Assembly (NCBI GenBank): GCA_965199135.1 | Contig: OZ240685.1 | Coordinates: 744,001-808,000 of the forward strand | Length of the DNA stretch: 64,000 nucleotides | Reading direction: 5' to 3' | From: EB88 sp965199135 | GTDB taxonomy: Bacteria > Acidobacteriota > Terriglobia > Terriglobales > Acidobacteriaceae | In this document: positions 28,258 through 36,909 of the stretch, piece after piece | Position numbering within the stretch: position 1 is the first letter of the stretch | Layout of the letters: every line of letters begins with the position of its first letter | Notes under the pieces: generated by a model | What the model was told of the DNA's origin: nothing | The model's database searches: none | What the model saw: only the letters and a program-made list of their open reading frames with translations | Program-made: the position numbers and the translations under genes

Positions 28258-29001
28258 TTACCCGGCTGGCGCTGCTGCTGAAGCGGTGCTGATGGCCTGG
28301 TGCATGTAGCCACCGGGTACTGCGGTCAGTGTGAGCTCGAGCTGTTCACCCCGTCGAACGTTGTACACAAGCGCGGGCCGAAAACAAACGACGCAGAGGC
28401 TCGCCGCACGACGAACACTCGGGTATACCAACCCGTTGGCTTTGGCGAGCAGAAGCGATTGCGCGAAACTCTGGGATGCCCCGTAGCAGGCGGGAACCGG
28501 TTCCGGCGCGAGCACCGCGCCGAACCCGTCCGCTGGCTCGAGAACATGCAGCTCGGTGCGGAAATCAGCGAGCCAGTCAGCATAGGTGGAACGATCGCCC
28601 TGCGGACGGCTCTCCGGCTCATCGGGCGCGATGATCTCGGCAAGGTGTTCCCCCTGGTGGTATGCGACTTCAGCCACGGAGGTCGCGAGTTCTTCGGCAC
28701 AGTACCAGGCTCCACGCACGGCGGAGCTGAAGCGACTGCCATAGGGGCTCGCGTGCGTAAACGCCGCGTTGATGATGTGAGCGTGCGGGATACCGTAGAC
28801 GAGTTCGTAGGGACTGATGCCTGCGAGCAGGCCTGCTTCGCCGAGGACCCGGTCGTTGGTCGCAGCATCGAGCGAGGCGAGGTCGGCCAGCATGGCAGCG
28901 TCGTCTGCGATTGTGCTGAGTACTGTTCCCTCTTCGCTGAAGCGCGTAGGGATGAGACGGTGCAGGGCTTCCTTCGAGAAGAAGCGGCGTGGCGGAGTCA
29001 T
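28258..29001 (-). CDS. RES-domain toxin of a type II toxin-antitoxin system
   Basis: A 247-residue RES-domain protein. The three residues naming the family are present: Arg90 in YGSRFSSA, Glu111 in ATSVAEVAYH and Ser195 in GLVYPSVRR, with Tyr100 in GAWYCAEE. Characterised RES toxins (MbcT, ParT, Pseudomonas Res) are related to ADP-ribosyltransferases and either destroy NAD+ or modify an enzyme such as PRPP synthetase. It is preceded by its expected partner, a DUF2384/Xre antitoxin, with a 9-base gap, the standard antitoxin-first order. It is longer than many RES toxins (~150-230), mainly in the N-terminal 60 residues. All key residues are intact, so an active toxin is likely. Activity class is inferred from the family. 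Confidence 0.87.
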   Translation of the reverse strand: MTPPRRFFSKEALHRLIPTRFSEEGTVLSTIADDAAMLADLASLDAATNDRVLGEAGLLAGISPYELVYGIPHAHIINAAFTHASPYGSRFSSAVRGAWYCAEELATSVAEVAYHQGEHLAEIIAPDEPESRPQGDRSTYADWLADFRTELHVLEPADGFGAVLAPEPVPACYGASQSFAQSLLLAKANGLVYPSVRRAASLCVVCFRPALVYNVRRGEQLELTLTAVPGGYMHQAISTASAAAPAG

Positions 29002-29010
29002 GCAGGAACG

Positions 29011-29457
29011 CTATCGGCCGCCGCGCCAGCTGTCGAGCAGGCGTCTTACTTCAAGCATTCCCGGCTGGCCGCGTTGCAGCATGTAGTCGATGGGAGGATG
29101 GCCACCGAAAAGCAGCCCCCGGTTGCCAAGCGTCACCCAGCGATCGGCCCACTCGGGGCCGAAGGTGATGTGCAGGGCCTTGTAGATGCCAAGCACAAGC
29201 GAGATGCGGGTGAGGGTGTCCTGGTTGAGCCGTGGCGCCTCGGCGCCGGTGCGCCACGCGTGCAGCGTGGATGAGGCGACGCCGCCAAGCAGGCCCCGCC
29301 GCTGCGCCTCGTTGAGCTTCCACTTGTCGGCAATGTTGAGAAAGCCACGGATCGCGGCGCGGCTGATCCGCTGGCGATCTGCCGGGCTGCCCAGGTTCGG
29401 CGCGTGATCAAACGAGTAGCCCGCGATCTCAGGAGTAACGACGAGTGCTGCTGCCAT
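29011..29457 (-). CDS. Xre/MbcA/ParS-like antitoxin (DUF2384)
   Basis: A 148-residue antitoxin in two parts: an Xre-type HTH region (about 40-90, LNEAQRRGLLGGVASSTLHAWRTG) and a C-terminal toxin-binding domain of the DUF2384 type (RISLVLGIYKALHITFG...WVTLGNRGLLFGGHPPIDYML), where the helix around PEWADRW and the GLFGGxxP turn are typical. It should bind its own promoter and block the RES active site. The ATG at 29457 has GAGG 6 bases upstream and is preferred over the GTG at 29469. Two TCGGATTCGAGA repeats lie just upstream, consistent with autoregulation. The toxin gene follows after 9 bases. Confidence 0.85.
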   Translation of the reverse strand: MAAALVVTPEIAGYSFDHAPNLGSPADRQRISRAAIRGFLNIADKWKLNEAQRRGLLGGVASSTLHAWRTGAEAPRLNQDTLTRISLVLGIYKALHITFGPEWADRWVTLGNRGLLFGGHPPIDYMLQRGQPGMLEVRRLLDSWRGGR

Positions 29458-29469
29458 ACCTGACCTCAC

Positions 29470-29503
29470 TCGGATTCGAGAACAATACTAATCGGATTCG
29501 AGA
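29470..29503. promoter_or_regulatory. Direct-repeat operator upstream of antitoxin
   Basis: TCGGATTCGAGA occurs at 29470-29481 and 29492-29503, 22 bases apart (two helical turns). The first lies inside a perfect palindrome CTCG-GATT-CGAG (29469-29480). A minus-strand TAGTAT (29485-29490) falls between them as a possible -10, so bound antitoxin would cover the promoter. The second repeat is 15 bases from the end of the upstream gene. Confidence 0.6.
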
Positions 29504-29517
29504 GAAAGAGGAAGGAT

Positions 29518-30585
29518 TCATGCGCGGAGCGGGGTCACTTTCCCAGCCGGGGACTTGGAGATCCCGTACAGGAAGCGTCCGTCCGCATCGAGGTGGCGCA
29601 GCACAAGCGCTTCGCGGGTCACCGAGAGATGGCTGAAGCCGTGGACCTCCTGCGCATAGGGACCGCGCTCAAGTCCGTCGATCCGCAGCACGTACAGATC
29701 GGCGCCGCCGCCACCGGAGAGGAAATGCGTGGTGGGGTGGCCTTCAAACTCCAGGTGCTGCAGATCGTGGTCATGCCCGGCCATGTACAGATCTACCTTG
29801 TACTTCTGGAACAAGGGATCCCAGTCCCGCACAAGCACCGGGTGGTCGCCGTGTGGGCCGTTCGAGAAGACGGGATGATGCCCGAGCACGGCCAGGAACG
29901 GAGTGCTGCGCGGCTTCTGCAACTGCGCCTCGAGCCAGCGCAGCTGCGCGGCCTGCTCCTCGGGCTTGAGCGTAAAGTCCTGCCCGTGCTGGTAGCTTCC
30001 ATCGGCGCGTGGCATGTTGCTGTCGAGCACGATGCAGTGGATCAAGGGATCGTGCGCGGGGAAGTCAAAGGTGTACCAGCGAGCGGGCTGGGTCCAGCGG
30101 GTGGGCTTGCCATCGAGGCCGCGACCGGTGCGCGCATACTCAAGCTCGGCCTCAACCTTGTTCACCGAAGGTGGCAGCATCTGGTAGTCGTGGTTGCCGA
30201 GCATCGTATAGGCCGGCCCGGGAAACGCATCGGCGGGGTACATCTGCTCGAACTGGCTCACCCAGCGTGGCGAGCTGGCGCCGCCCTCGAGGTCGCCGTA
30301 CCAGCTGTCCCCGAGCAGAAAGAGAGCGTCCGGGCGGAGGTGACTGTTGCTCGCGTAACGCCGCATGCCGGCCGCAACCTGCGTCTGCGCGACGTACCCG
30401 CCACCATTGCGGATCGCTGCGTCCGGCGACTCCTTTGCCGTCCAGCCCCAGTCGCCGATGATCAACGCGTGCGCGGCCCGCAGATCATGTCGCGGCGCGG
30501 CAAAGGTCGGAATCGCCGGCAGCGCGGCATAGGCGCTCCAGGCAAAGGTCTGGCGAAGAAAACGGCGGCGGGAGGGGATTTCCAT
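29518..30585 (-). CDS. Tat-exported metallophosphoesterase
   Basis: A 355-residue calcineurin-like phosphoesterase, close in type to bacterial purple-acid-phosphatase-like proteins. The N-terminus SRRRFLRQTFAW is a twin-arginine signal. Metal ligands appear in order: Asp in IIGDWGW, Asp in LFLLGDSWYGD, Asn-His in MLGNHDY, His in VLGHHPVF, and His-x-His in MAGHDHDLQH. It likely removes phosphate from an extracytoplasmic monoester or diester. The start at 30585 directly precedes the Tat motif; the longer frame to 30681 was rejected. TACGGT lies 6 bases upstream of the ATG, a weak leaderless-promoter match. It ends 49 bases before the antitoxin start region. The substrate is unknown. Confidence 0.87.
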   Translation of the reverse strand: MEIPSRRRFLRQTFAWSAYAALPAIPTFAAPRHDLRAAHALIIGDWGWTAKESPDAAIRNGGGYVAQTQVAAGMRRYASNSHLRPDALFLLGDSWYGDLEGGASSPRWVSQFEQMYPADAFPGPAYTMLGNHDYQMLPPSVNKVEAELEYARTGRGLDGKPTRWTQPARWYTFDFPAHDPLIHCIVLDSNMPRADGSYQHGQDFTLKPEEQAAQLRWLEAQLQKPRSTPFLAVLGHHPVFSNGPHGDHPVLVRDWDPLFQKYKVDLYMAGHDHDLQHLEFEGHPTTHFLSGGGGADLYVLRIDGLERGPYAQEVHGFSHLSVTREALVLRHLDADGRFLYGISKSPAGKVTPLRA

Positions 30586-30734
30586 AACGGAACCGTAACA
30601 GGCGGGGATGAAAGGCAGGAAAACCCGCCTGCGCGGCTGGCTGGCACTGCCGCCCGCCGGCATGCCCGGCGTGCCGAGCATCGCGAGCCCACGTCGCCGC
30701 TTGGGCAGGCACCAGGTAGACGGGCGGAGGCGCC

Positions 30735-31661
30735 TTAGTGGCTGTTCAGGAAGGTTTCGAGCACAGACTGGTACTTCTCCGGCTCTTCGTAAGAGGGCAG
30801 GTGGCCGCTTTCTTCAAAGAAGACCATCTTTGCGCCCGGGATGGCGTGGGCCATACGCCAGGCGGTCAGCGGCGCGACGTTGAGGTCGAAGCGGCCCGTG
30901 ATCACGAGTGTCGGGAAGTGGAAGCCTGCGAGCTTCGGCGTGAGGTCGAGGCTTTCCGTAGCTTTCGAGACGGCTTCTCCCACCGAGGGTACATAGCCGA
31001 GGTCGCCCATGTGCGCCATGTAGGCGTCGCGCTTGGCGGGGGAGTAGAAGATCATGCGAAAGTGGTTGCGGAGGCTGGCCTGCGCTGCGGCGTCGGTGGT
31101 CGGGCCGAGCTTCTTCTCCTCCGCAGCATCCTGCTCTTCGATATCCGGAAAGGTCTCCGGCAGAAGGTGGACCATGCTCTTCGGGGAGGGCGCGGCAGAG
31201 TCAGAGAGCACCAGTTTCGCGACATGCTCGGGATGGGCTGCGGCATAGGCCATGGCAAGCAGGCCTCCGTAGGAGTCGCCAACCAGCGCGAAGCGATCGA
31301 GGTGGAGCGCGGCACGTACTGCTTCGAGATCGGCAACCTGAGCGTCCATGGTTTCGGGGGCGCCGGCGCGCATGTGTTTCGAAGCACCGGTACCGCGCTG
31401 ATCGTAGAAGACGACCATGCGCCCGGCAGCCACGCGCAGCCACATGGTGTTGACCAGCATGTACGCATGCGAGAGACCGGGACCGCCATTCACCGCAATG
31501 ACCGGCAGTGCCGAGCCGCGGGTGCCGTACGTGACGTACCCAAGATCCACATCCGCGGTATGCACACTTCCCTGCACCTCGCTGGGCGGGGTAGCGAGCA
31601 TCGGCGTGGCGGATGCTGCGAGAAGAAACAAGGCACAGAGAGTGGAGAGCCACTGCGTCAC
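30735..31661 (-). CDS. Secreted alpha/beta hydrolase (proline iminopeptidase-like)
   Basis: A 308-residue alpha/beta hydrolase with a Sec signal peptide (about 1-23, LCALFLLAASATPMLA). The oxyanion motif is VNGGPGLSHAYM, the nucleophile Ser lies in LVGDSYGGLLAMAYA, the acid Asp probably in ITGRFDLNV, and the His in EESGHLPSYEEP. GGPG plus GDSYGG resembles the proline iminopeptidase (S33) group, though sequence alone does not separate peptidase from esterase. YDQRGTG matches S33 members well. It starts with GTG at 31661 and a GAGG Shine-Dalgarno. It is 137 bases downstream of the trpF stop on the same strand and likely transcribed separately. Confidence 0.8.
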   Translation of the reverse strand: MTQWLSTLCALFLLAASATPMLATPPSEVQGSVHTADVDLGYVTYGTRGSALPVIAVNGGPGLSHAYMLVNTMWLRVAAGRMVVFYDQRGTGASKHMRAGAPETMDAQVADLEAVRAALHLDRFALVGDSYGGLLAMAYAAAHPEHVAKLVLSDSAAPSPKSMVHLLPETFPDIEEQDAAEEKKLGPTTDAAAQASLRNHFRMIFYSPAKRDAYMAHMGDLGYVPSVGEAVSKATESLDLTPKLAGFHFPTLVITGRFDLNVAPLTAWRMAHAIPGAKMVFFEESGHLPSYEEPEKYQSVLETFLNSH

Positions 31662-31798
31662 AGCGAGACCTCGGGGAAAAGGATTTCCCAGATGACGGTA
31701 GCAGGCTCGCCCGGAGGGCTCGAGGGCTCTGGAGCCGCCTGCGCCAGCCAGCGGGCACTTGCCCGCGGCCGGCGCGTGTCTCGAACGCAGGCGGCCTC

Positions 31799-32497
31799 TT
31801 AGGCGCGGGCGATCAGCGGGGTTGCCAGGGCGTTGGCGGTCATGCGAGCGCGATCAATAAAGGCCCGGAGGCGTGCGGCATTCTTCTTGCCGGGAGAAGA
31901 CTCGACGCCGCTGACCACGTCCACGCCCCAGGGGCGCAGGGTCGCGATGGCCTCGGCGACATTCTCAGGCGACAGCCCGCCGGCGACGACAACGCGAAGC
32001 TGCGGAGCAGCGCTGAGGACAGATCCACTGGCGGCAGCCCAGTCAAAGCGGAGCCCGGTGCCACCCTGAGCAGCGGCGGTGCGCGAGTCGAGGAGCACCG
32101 CGTCGACGCTGTGATCCTCACGCATGGACGCGAGTTCGGTGGTTGTAGTCTCCGCAGAATAGTGCAGGACGCGGAGGATGCCGATCCGCCTCTGGTCTTC
32201 GATCACGGAGTAGTAGGTGCGGAGCCGGGAGAAGAGGGTCGGGTCATCGGTCGCATGGATCTGGACGCCGCTCAGGCTGGCTTCGGCGACGGTCTCGATG
32301 ATCTGGTCGAAGCTGGGATGAACGAAAACGCCGTACTTTTCCACGCGCTCGGGCAGTTCCCGGCAGATCGCACCGGCTGTCTCCGGCGTGATCTGGCGCG
32401 GGCTCGCGGCGAAGATGAACCCAAGGGCGTCTGCTCCTGCATCAACGGCGAGGTGGGCATCCTGGAGACTGGTGGTTCCACAGACCTTGATCCACAT
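31799..32497 (-). CDS. trpF: Phosphoribosylanthranilate isomerase
   Basis: A 232-residue TIM-barrel isomerase of the tryptophan pathway. It opens with MWIKVCGTTSLQDAHLAVDAGADALGFIF, which contains the general base Cys6, and later has VDAVLLDSRTA with the general acid Asp, then GGTGLRFDW and VVAGGLSPENVAEAI with the phosphate-binding loop, and VDVVSGVESSPGKKN. The IKVCGTT form replaces the usual KICG. It begins 6 bases after the trpC stop and is the second gene of a trpC-trpF unit. Identification is secure. Confidence 0.94.
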   Translation of the reverse strand: MWIKVCGTTSLQDAHLAVDAGADALGFIFAASPRQITPETAGAICRELPERVEKYGVFVHPSFDQIIETVAEASLSGVQIHATDDPTLFSRLRTYYSVIEDQRRIGILRVLHYSAETTTTELASMREDHSVDAVLLDSRTAAAQGGTGLRFDWAAASGSVLSAAPQLRVVVAGGLSPENVAEAIATLRPWGVDVVSGVESSPGKKNAARLRAFIDRARMTANALATPLIARA

Positions 32498-32503
32498 CGG
32501 CGG

Positions 32504-33331
32504 CTACCGCTCGCTGTACTGACCGGGAGCCCCGGAGTAGGCAGGCTGCAGCCAGTTTGCGAGGGCGATGCCAGGGTCCGGCTGGCGCATCAGGGACTCC
32601 CCGATAAGGAAGGCATGGAACCCGGCCTCGCGCAGGAGGTCGATATCCATGCGGCTGGTGATGCCGCTTTCGGCCACACGCAGGGCGTCTTCCGGGAGCT
32701 CGGTGACAAGATCAAACGAGGTTTCGAGCGAGACTTCAAAGGTGACGAGGTCCCGGTTGTTGACGCCATATGCGTCGCATCCCAGGTCGCGAACCCGGTC
32801 GAGTTCCTCGAGGGTGTGCACCTCGCAGAGCACGTCAAGCTCCAGCTCGTGCGCGCGCGCGGTGAAGGCTTCGAGTTCCCCATCGGTAAGCGCGGCCGCA
32901 ATCAGAAGGATGGCATCGGCCCGGTACGCGCGCGCTTCGAGGATCTGGTATGGGTCGACGATGAAGTCCTTACGCAGGCACGGCAAGGCGCTCGCTTCGG
33001 AGGCGAGCTCCAGGTTACGCAGGCTGCCCTGGAAGAACGGTTCATCCGTCAGGACGGAAAGTGCCGTGGCCCCCCCGGAGCGAAGCTGCCGGGCAAGCGC
33101 CTCGGGATCGAAATGCGGGCGGATGAGCCCGCGCGACGGCGATGCTTTCTTGATCTCGGCGAGGATCGCAGGGCCGTCATATGCGCGGCGGCGCAGGGAG
33201 CGCGCAAAGCCGCGCGGCTCGTGCAGTTCGGCGAGCGCTTCAAGCTCGCGCTCGGGCACGGTGAGCTTCGATGCGGCCACGGTCTGCCGCGTCCTTGCGA
33301 GAATGCGTTCCAGGTGCATGCGCTGTGTCAC
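32504..33331 (-). CDS. trpC: Indole-3-glycerol phosphate synthase
   Basis: A 275-residue TIM-barrel enzyme that closes the indole ring. Signature elements are LAEIKKASPSRGLIRPHFDP (catalytic Lys), RKDFIVDPYQILEARAYRADAILLI, GVNNRDLVTFEVSLE, and VAESGI. Start is GTG at 33331 or ATG at 33319; a TATACT box and GGGAG lie upstream on the minus strand (33342-33347 for the box), supporting a promoter for the trpC-trpF pair. It is monofunctional, unlike enterobacterial TrpCF. The remaining tryptophan synthase genes are about 9 kb away, so the pathway is split into at least two transcription units. Confidence 0.94.
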   Translation of the reverse strand: MTQRMHLERILARTRQTVAASKLTVPERELEALAELHEPRGFARSLRRRAYDGPAILAEIKKASPSRGLIRPHFDPEALARQLRSGGATALSVLTDEPFFQGSLRNLELASEASALPCLRKDFIVDPYQILEARAYRADAILLIAAALTDGELEAFTARAHELELDVLCEVHTLEELDRVRDLGCDAYGVNNRDLVTFEVSLETSFDLVTELPEDALRVAESGITSRMDIDLLREAGFHAFLIGESLMRQPDPGIALANWLQPAYSGAPGQYSER

Positions 33332-33472
33332 TCCCGTCTCCCAGTATACGAGCGCCGCCTGTCCGGGATGGCCTGCGCCAGGCTACGGGGTGACGGAAGT
33401 TAACGCCTGTTCCGTTCTTCGTCGCTGCCCATTGCTTGAGACACACACGCGACGCGAGAGTTACAGCAGGGA

Positions 33473-35071
33473 TCAGCGACGCTGCTTCCCCCGGTCGAAA
33501 TCAAGACCAAACTTCGGAGCACCTTCGGTTCCGGAGATGCGGACCGGGATCTCGGTGCCCGCGCCATTCCGCTTGAGGATGCCGTCGAGCGGCAGCAGCA
33601 GAAGCTGTCGCCACCAGCTGGAGACCATCTGCGATACCTCCGCCTGCAGCCGGACCTTGCCATGAAAGTCAAAGGTCTTGCCGTCCATCGAGTAGACGCC
33701 ATCCATGCCGATGTCGGCGCCGGGGACGTTGTAGTGCAGACCAGAGATCGCGAGCTTGGCGTTGGCGAGGGTGAAGTCGCCATGCATGTCAGAGTCGATC
33801 CTCCAGTGCTCCTCCGCGGCGAGCTTCGCGTCCTGCGGCTTGCCGCTGCCGCGCAGGCTCAACTCGGTGACGTCGGACTGGAACCTGGGATTGCTGAAGG
33901 TGGCGTTGTGGATCGAAAACTGCCCATTGAGCCGCATGCGATCGGGCACGCGCTCCCGCCCGGGTGGCAGGTCAAAGCGCGTGACGAGGGCAAGGGCACC
34001 ATGCATGAGCACCGGCCTGGTTTTCACGGCCAGGTCCAGGAAGTCACCGATATCGGCGTTCGGGCCTACCGTGATATCGAGCGTGATGTGGTGGCCGCCA
34101 GGGGCGCGCATCACCGAGCCGCGGGCGACGATGTGCGAGTGGCGGAGGTAGGCGTCGACCGGCTGCAGGGAGGTGTCGCCGTTGGTGCCATCGACCAGCG
34201 CGTGAAAACGGGTACGGAGCGGAACCGGGTGATGCCCCGTGCTGAGCGAAAAGTCCGGGGTATCGGTCGTGCCGTCGACGGCGATGTGCTCGAGGGTCCC
34301 GTTGTAGCTGCCAGCCGAGGAGAGCGTGCCACCGATTCCCTTGATCGTCGCGAGATCGGCATGGCTGAAGGTGTAGTTGCCCCGGATCGGCGTGCTGCCG
34401 GCATGGTCGACATTGAGCGGGCCAAAGGAGCCGGTGGTGTCGATCGAGCCGACTGGCACAGGGTTCGTAAGGGCTGCGTGGTACAGGACCGGCTGCCCCG
34501 CGCCGACGCTTCGTAGTTCGAGGTCGGCGAGATGGAAGACCAGCGGAGCCTTGCCAGGCTTGTCGGAGCGCAGAACAAGCTCGGCACGCTCGACGTTCAC
34601 GCGATCGGCGATGATCTCGATCTTCTGCTTGCGGCCGCGTTCGCCCTCTTGCGCCTGCCCGGTCGCTGCCTCCCGCTTGTGGTGTGGCGGCAGGTTGATC
34701 ACGAAGTCGGAGACCGTCACCTGGTTCACATGCATGGGGGAGCGCAAGACATCCCACCACGCCGTGTGGAACCGGAACTCACCCACCGAGAAGAGCGGGA
34801 CCGTGGGGGAGATGGGGTCGGAGAAGATCCGGAGGCCGCGGCCCGTGGCCTCAAACCCATGCCAGGCCGAGACTTCAAACTCCGGCAACTCGACGCGGCC
34901 CTGGAAGCGGGTCGAGAGCGTGTTGATGACGCGCGCCCGCAGGATGCTGCTGGCGCGATGGGCCAGGATTGAGAGCGTAAACAACAGCGCTGTGCCGAGC
35001 ACGAGCAGGGTGATGGCAAGCGCGCGGACCCATCGGCCTCGCTGCCGCCGGGTCGGGGCGCCTACCGGCAC
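33473..35071 (-). CDS. AsmA-like envelope protein
   Basis: A 532-residue protein with one N-terminal transmembrane anchor (ALAITLLVLGTALLFTLSILA, about 17-37) and a long, beta-rich extracytoplasmic part. The N-terminal section (RVINTLSTRFQGRVELPEFEVS) and later repeated beta patterns (GNYTFSHADLATIKGIGGTLSSAGSYNGTLEHIAVDG; LNGQFSIHNATFSN) resemble AsmA/TamB-type proteins, which form grooves for phospholipid transfer between inner and outer membranes or affect outer-membrane assembly. The C-terminus ends in ISGTEGAPKFGLDFDR, as in many AsmA-like domains. It starts at GTG 35071, diverges from trehalase, and is followed by trpC on the same strand after 141 bases. The role is inferred from the family pattern. 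Confidence 0.7.
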   Translation of the reverse strand: MPVGAPTRRQRGRWVRALAITLLVLGTALLFTLSILAHRASSILRARVINTLSTRFQGRVELPEFEVSAWHGFEATGRGLRIFSDPISPTVPLFSVGEFRFHTAWWDVLRSPMHVNQVTVSDFVINLPPHHKREAATGQAQEGERGRKQKIEIIADRVNVERAELVLRSDKPGKAPLVFHLADLELRSVGAGQPVLYHAALTNPVPVGSIDTTGSFGPLNVDHAGSTPIRGNYTFSHADLATIKGIGGTLSSAGSYNGTLEHIAVDGTTDTPDFSLSTGHHPVPLRTRFHALVDGTNGDTSLQPVDAYLRHSHIVARGSVMRAPGGHHITLDITVGPNADIGDFLDLAVKTRPVLMHGALALVTRFDLPPGRERVPDRMRLNGQFSIHNATFSNPRFQSDVTELSLRGSGKPQDAKLAAEEHWRIDSDMHGDFTLANAKLAISGLHYNVPGADIGMDGVYSMDGKTFDFHGKVRLQAEVSQMVSSWWRQLLLLPLDGILKRNGAGTEIPVRISGTEGAPKFGLDFDRGKQRR

Positions 35072-35202
35072 GGGGATGCCTCGCCGGTTTCTTTCCGGTT
35101 ACGCGCGCGGGCTGTGCTGTTGCGAACCATGCCACCTCGTTGGACTCAGCGAACCGCTGCAACGTTGGTTTAGTATCGGGCCGATAGGGAGCAGGATTCC
35201 GC

Positions 35203-36909
35203 ATGGTTGCGTCACTGCGTTGTTGGATGATTCTCGGCGTGTTTCTGGTAACACTTCCCCTCGCCCCCGCGCAGGAGCTTTCCGCCTCTTCTCAAACGGC
35301 ACCCGCCATCGATGCGTACATCCATGCCTCCTGGACAGCGCTCCAGCGCTCGATGACCGACTGCAAGTCGCTCGTCGATACGAAAACCAACACTGCGCCG
35401 GTGCTGTACCTTCCGGCTGACTTCCCCGAACCTGCTGCGGTGCACGTGCTGCGTGCACAGTGCGGCGTGCATGTAGAGCACCTCCCAAAGGTCATCGACT
35501 ACCCTGGAGCGCTTTCCCCCTCGGCCATCGCAACGCCGGGACTCCTCTACCTGCCGCACCCGTACATCGTGCCCGGCGGCCGCTTCAACGAGATGTACGG
35601 CTGGGACAGCTACTTCATCCTGCTTGGCCTGGTGCACGACGAGCACCTGGACCTGGCCCGCGGCATGGTGGAAAACTTCTTCTTCGAGATCGCCCACTAC
35701 GGCAACCTCCTCAACGCGAACCGCACGTACTACCTCACGCGGTCGCAGCCGCCGCTGCTCTCCTCGATGATCCGCATGGTCTACGACGCCGATATCGCCG
35801 CGACGCCACAGGGCTATCGCAAGGCGGACGCGTGGCTGGCCGAGGCCTACGGCTACGCGAAAAAAGATCATGCACTGTGGCAGATGCCTGAGCATGCTGC
35901 GGGCGATACGGGCCTGGCGCGCTACCACGACCTTGGACAGGGGCCGGTGCCGGAGATGGCAGATGCGAGCACCTACTACCCGGACATCATCCGCTGGCTG
36001 CTGGCACACCCCGACGTGAAGACGGACTACCTGGTGGACGGGCCCGCGCTTGCGGTCGATGCCGCGCCCTCGGCGGAGCAGGCCGCCGCGATCGCGAAGG
36101 TCTCCTGCGACCCCACGCACTCCGAGGTCTGCGCGCACGCGCATGTGGGGAATCACTGGCTCACGCCTGCCTTTTACGTGAGCGACCGTGCAGACCGGGA
36201 GTCGGGCTTTGACACGACCTTCCGCTTTGGCCCCTTCGCCGGCAGCACCGCAGACTACGCGCCCGTGGGCCTGAATGCCCTGCTCTACAAGTACGAGATC
36301 GACCTTGCCTGGATGGCAGGGCACCTCCACAAGCCGGCCGAGGCTGCCGAGTGGACCCGCATGGCTGGCGCGCGCAAGGCAGCAATCGACAAGTACCTCT
36401 GGAATGCGCAGCGCGGGCTCTACGAGGACTACAACACCCGGACCCGGACGCAGTCGACCTACAGCTACATCACGACGTTCTATCCCCTGTGGGCCGGGGC
36501 TGCGAGCGCGGAACAGGCGAAAGCCGTTGCCGGGAACCTTGCAGCGTTTCTGCAGCCGGGCGGCGTTGCGATGAGCACCACCGTGAGCGGCGTGCAGTGG
36601 GACCTGCCGTACGGCTGGGCGCCCACGACCTGGTTCGCAGTCGGCGGCCTCGAACGGGCGGGCGACGACGCCGGCGCGCGCAAGGCAGCGGGGCTTTTTC
36701 TCAAGTCCGTCGAGCATGGGTATGAGCACGATGGAACCATTCGCGAGAAGTACAACGTGGTGGCGAGCAACGCGGATGTCCAGGTGAGCACGGGGTATAA
36801 ACAGAACGTGATCGGCTTTGGCTGGACCAACGGCGTGTATCTGCAACTTCAACAATTCCTTTCTGAGCCGCGGGCCGAGGCAGCAATCACGCTGGGGCTG
36901 ACGCAGTGA
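35203..36909 (+). CDS. treA: Periplasmic trehalase, glycoside hydrolase family 37
   Basis: A 568-residue GH37 enzyme that splits trehalose into two glucose molecules by inversion. A Sec signal peptide covers about residues 1-23 (LVTLPLAPAQ). The two PROSITE-type trehalase signatures are present: PGGRFNEMYGWDSYF (about 125-139) and QWDLPYGWAPTTW (about 466-478). Length equals that of E. coli TreA. The stop overlaps the GTG start of a PfkB kinase gene (GTGA), so a sugar released in the periplasm and a sugar kinase are made from one coupled message. TTTAGTAT lies upstream in the divergent promoter region shared with the AsmA-like gene. Confidence 0.93.
   Translation: MVASLRCWMILGVFLVTLPLAPAQELSASSQTAPAIDAYIHASWTALQRSMTDCKSLVDTKTNTAPVLYLPADFPEPAAVHVLRAQCGVHVEHLPKVIDYPGALSPSAIATPGLLYLPHPYIVPGGRFNEMYGWDSYFILLGLVHDEHLDLARGMVENFFFEIAHYGNLLNANRTYYLTRSQPPLLSSMIRMVYDADIAATPQGYRKADAWLAEAYGYAKKDHALWQMPEHAAGDTGLARYHDLGQGPVPEMADASTYYPDIIRWLLAHPDVKTDYLVDGPALAVDAAPSAEQAAAIAKVSCDPTHSEVCAHAHVGNHWLTPAFYVSDRADRESGFDTTFRFGPFAGSTADYAPVGLNALLYKYEIDLAWMAGHLHKPAEAAEWTRMAGARKAAIDKYLWNAQRGLYEDYNTRTRTQSTYSYITTFYPLWAGAASAEQAKAVAGNLAAFLQPGGVAMSTTVSGVQWDLPYGWAPTTWFAVGGLERAGDDAGARKAAGLFLKSVEHGYEHDGTIREKYNVVASNADVQVSTGYKQNVIGFGWTNGVYLQLQQFLSEPRAEAAITLGLTQ

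Noticed and set aside
35212..36855. Minus-strand frame opposite trehalase
   Set aside because: Trehalase signatures lie on the plus strand; the shadow has no recognisable domain.
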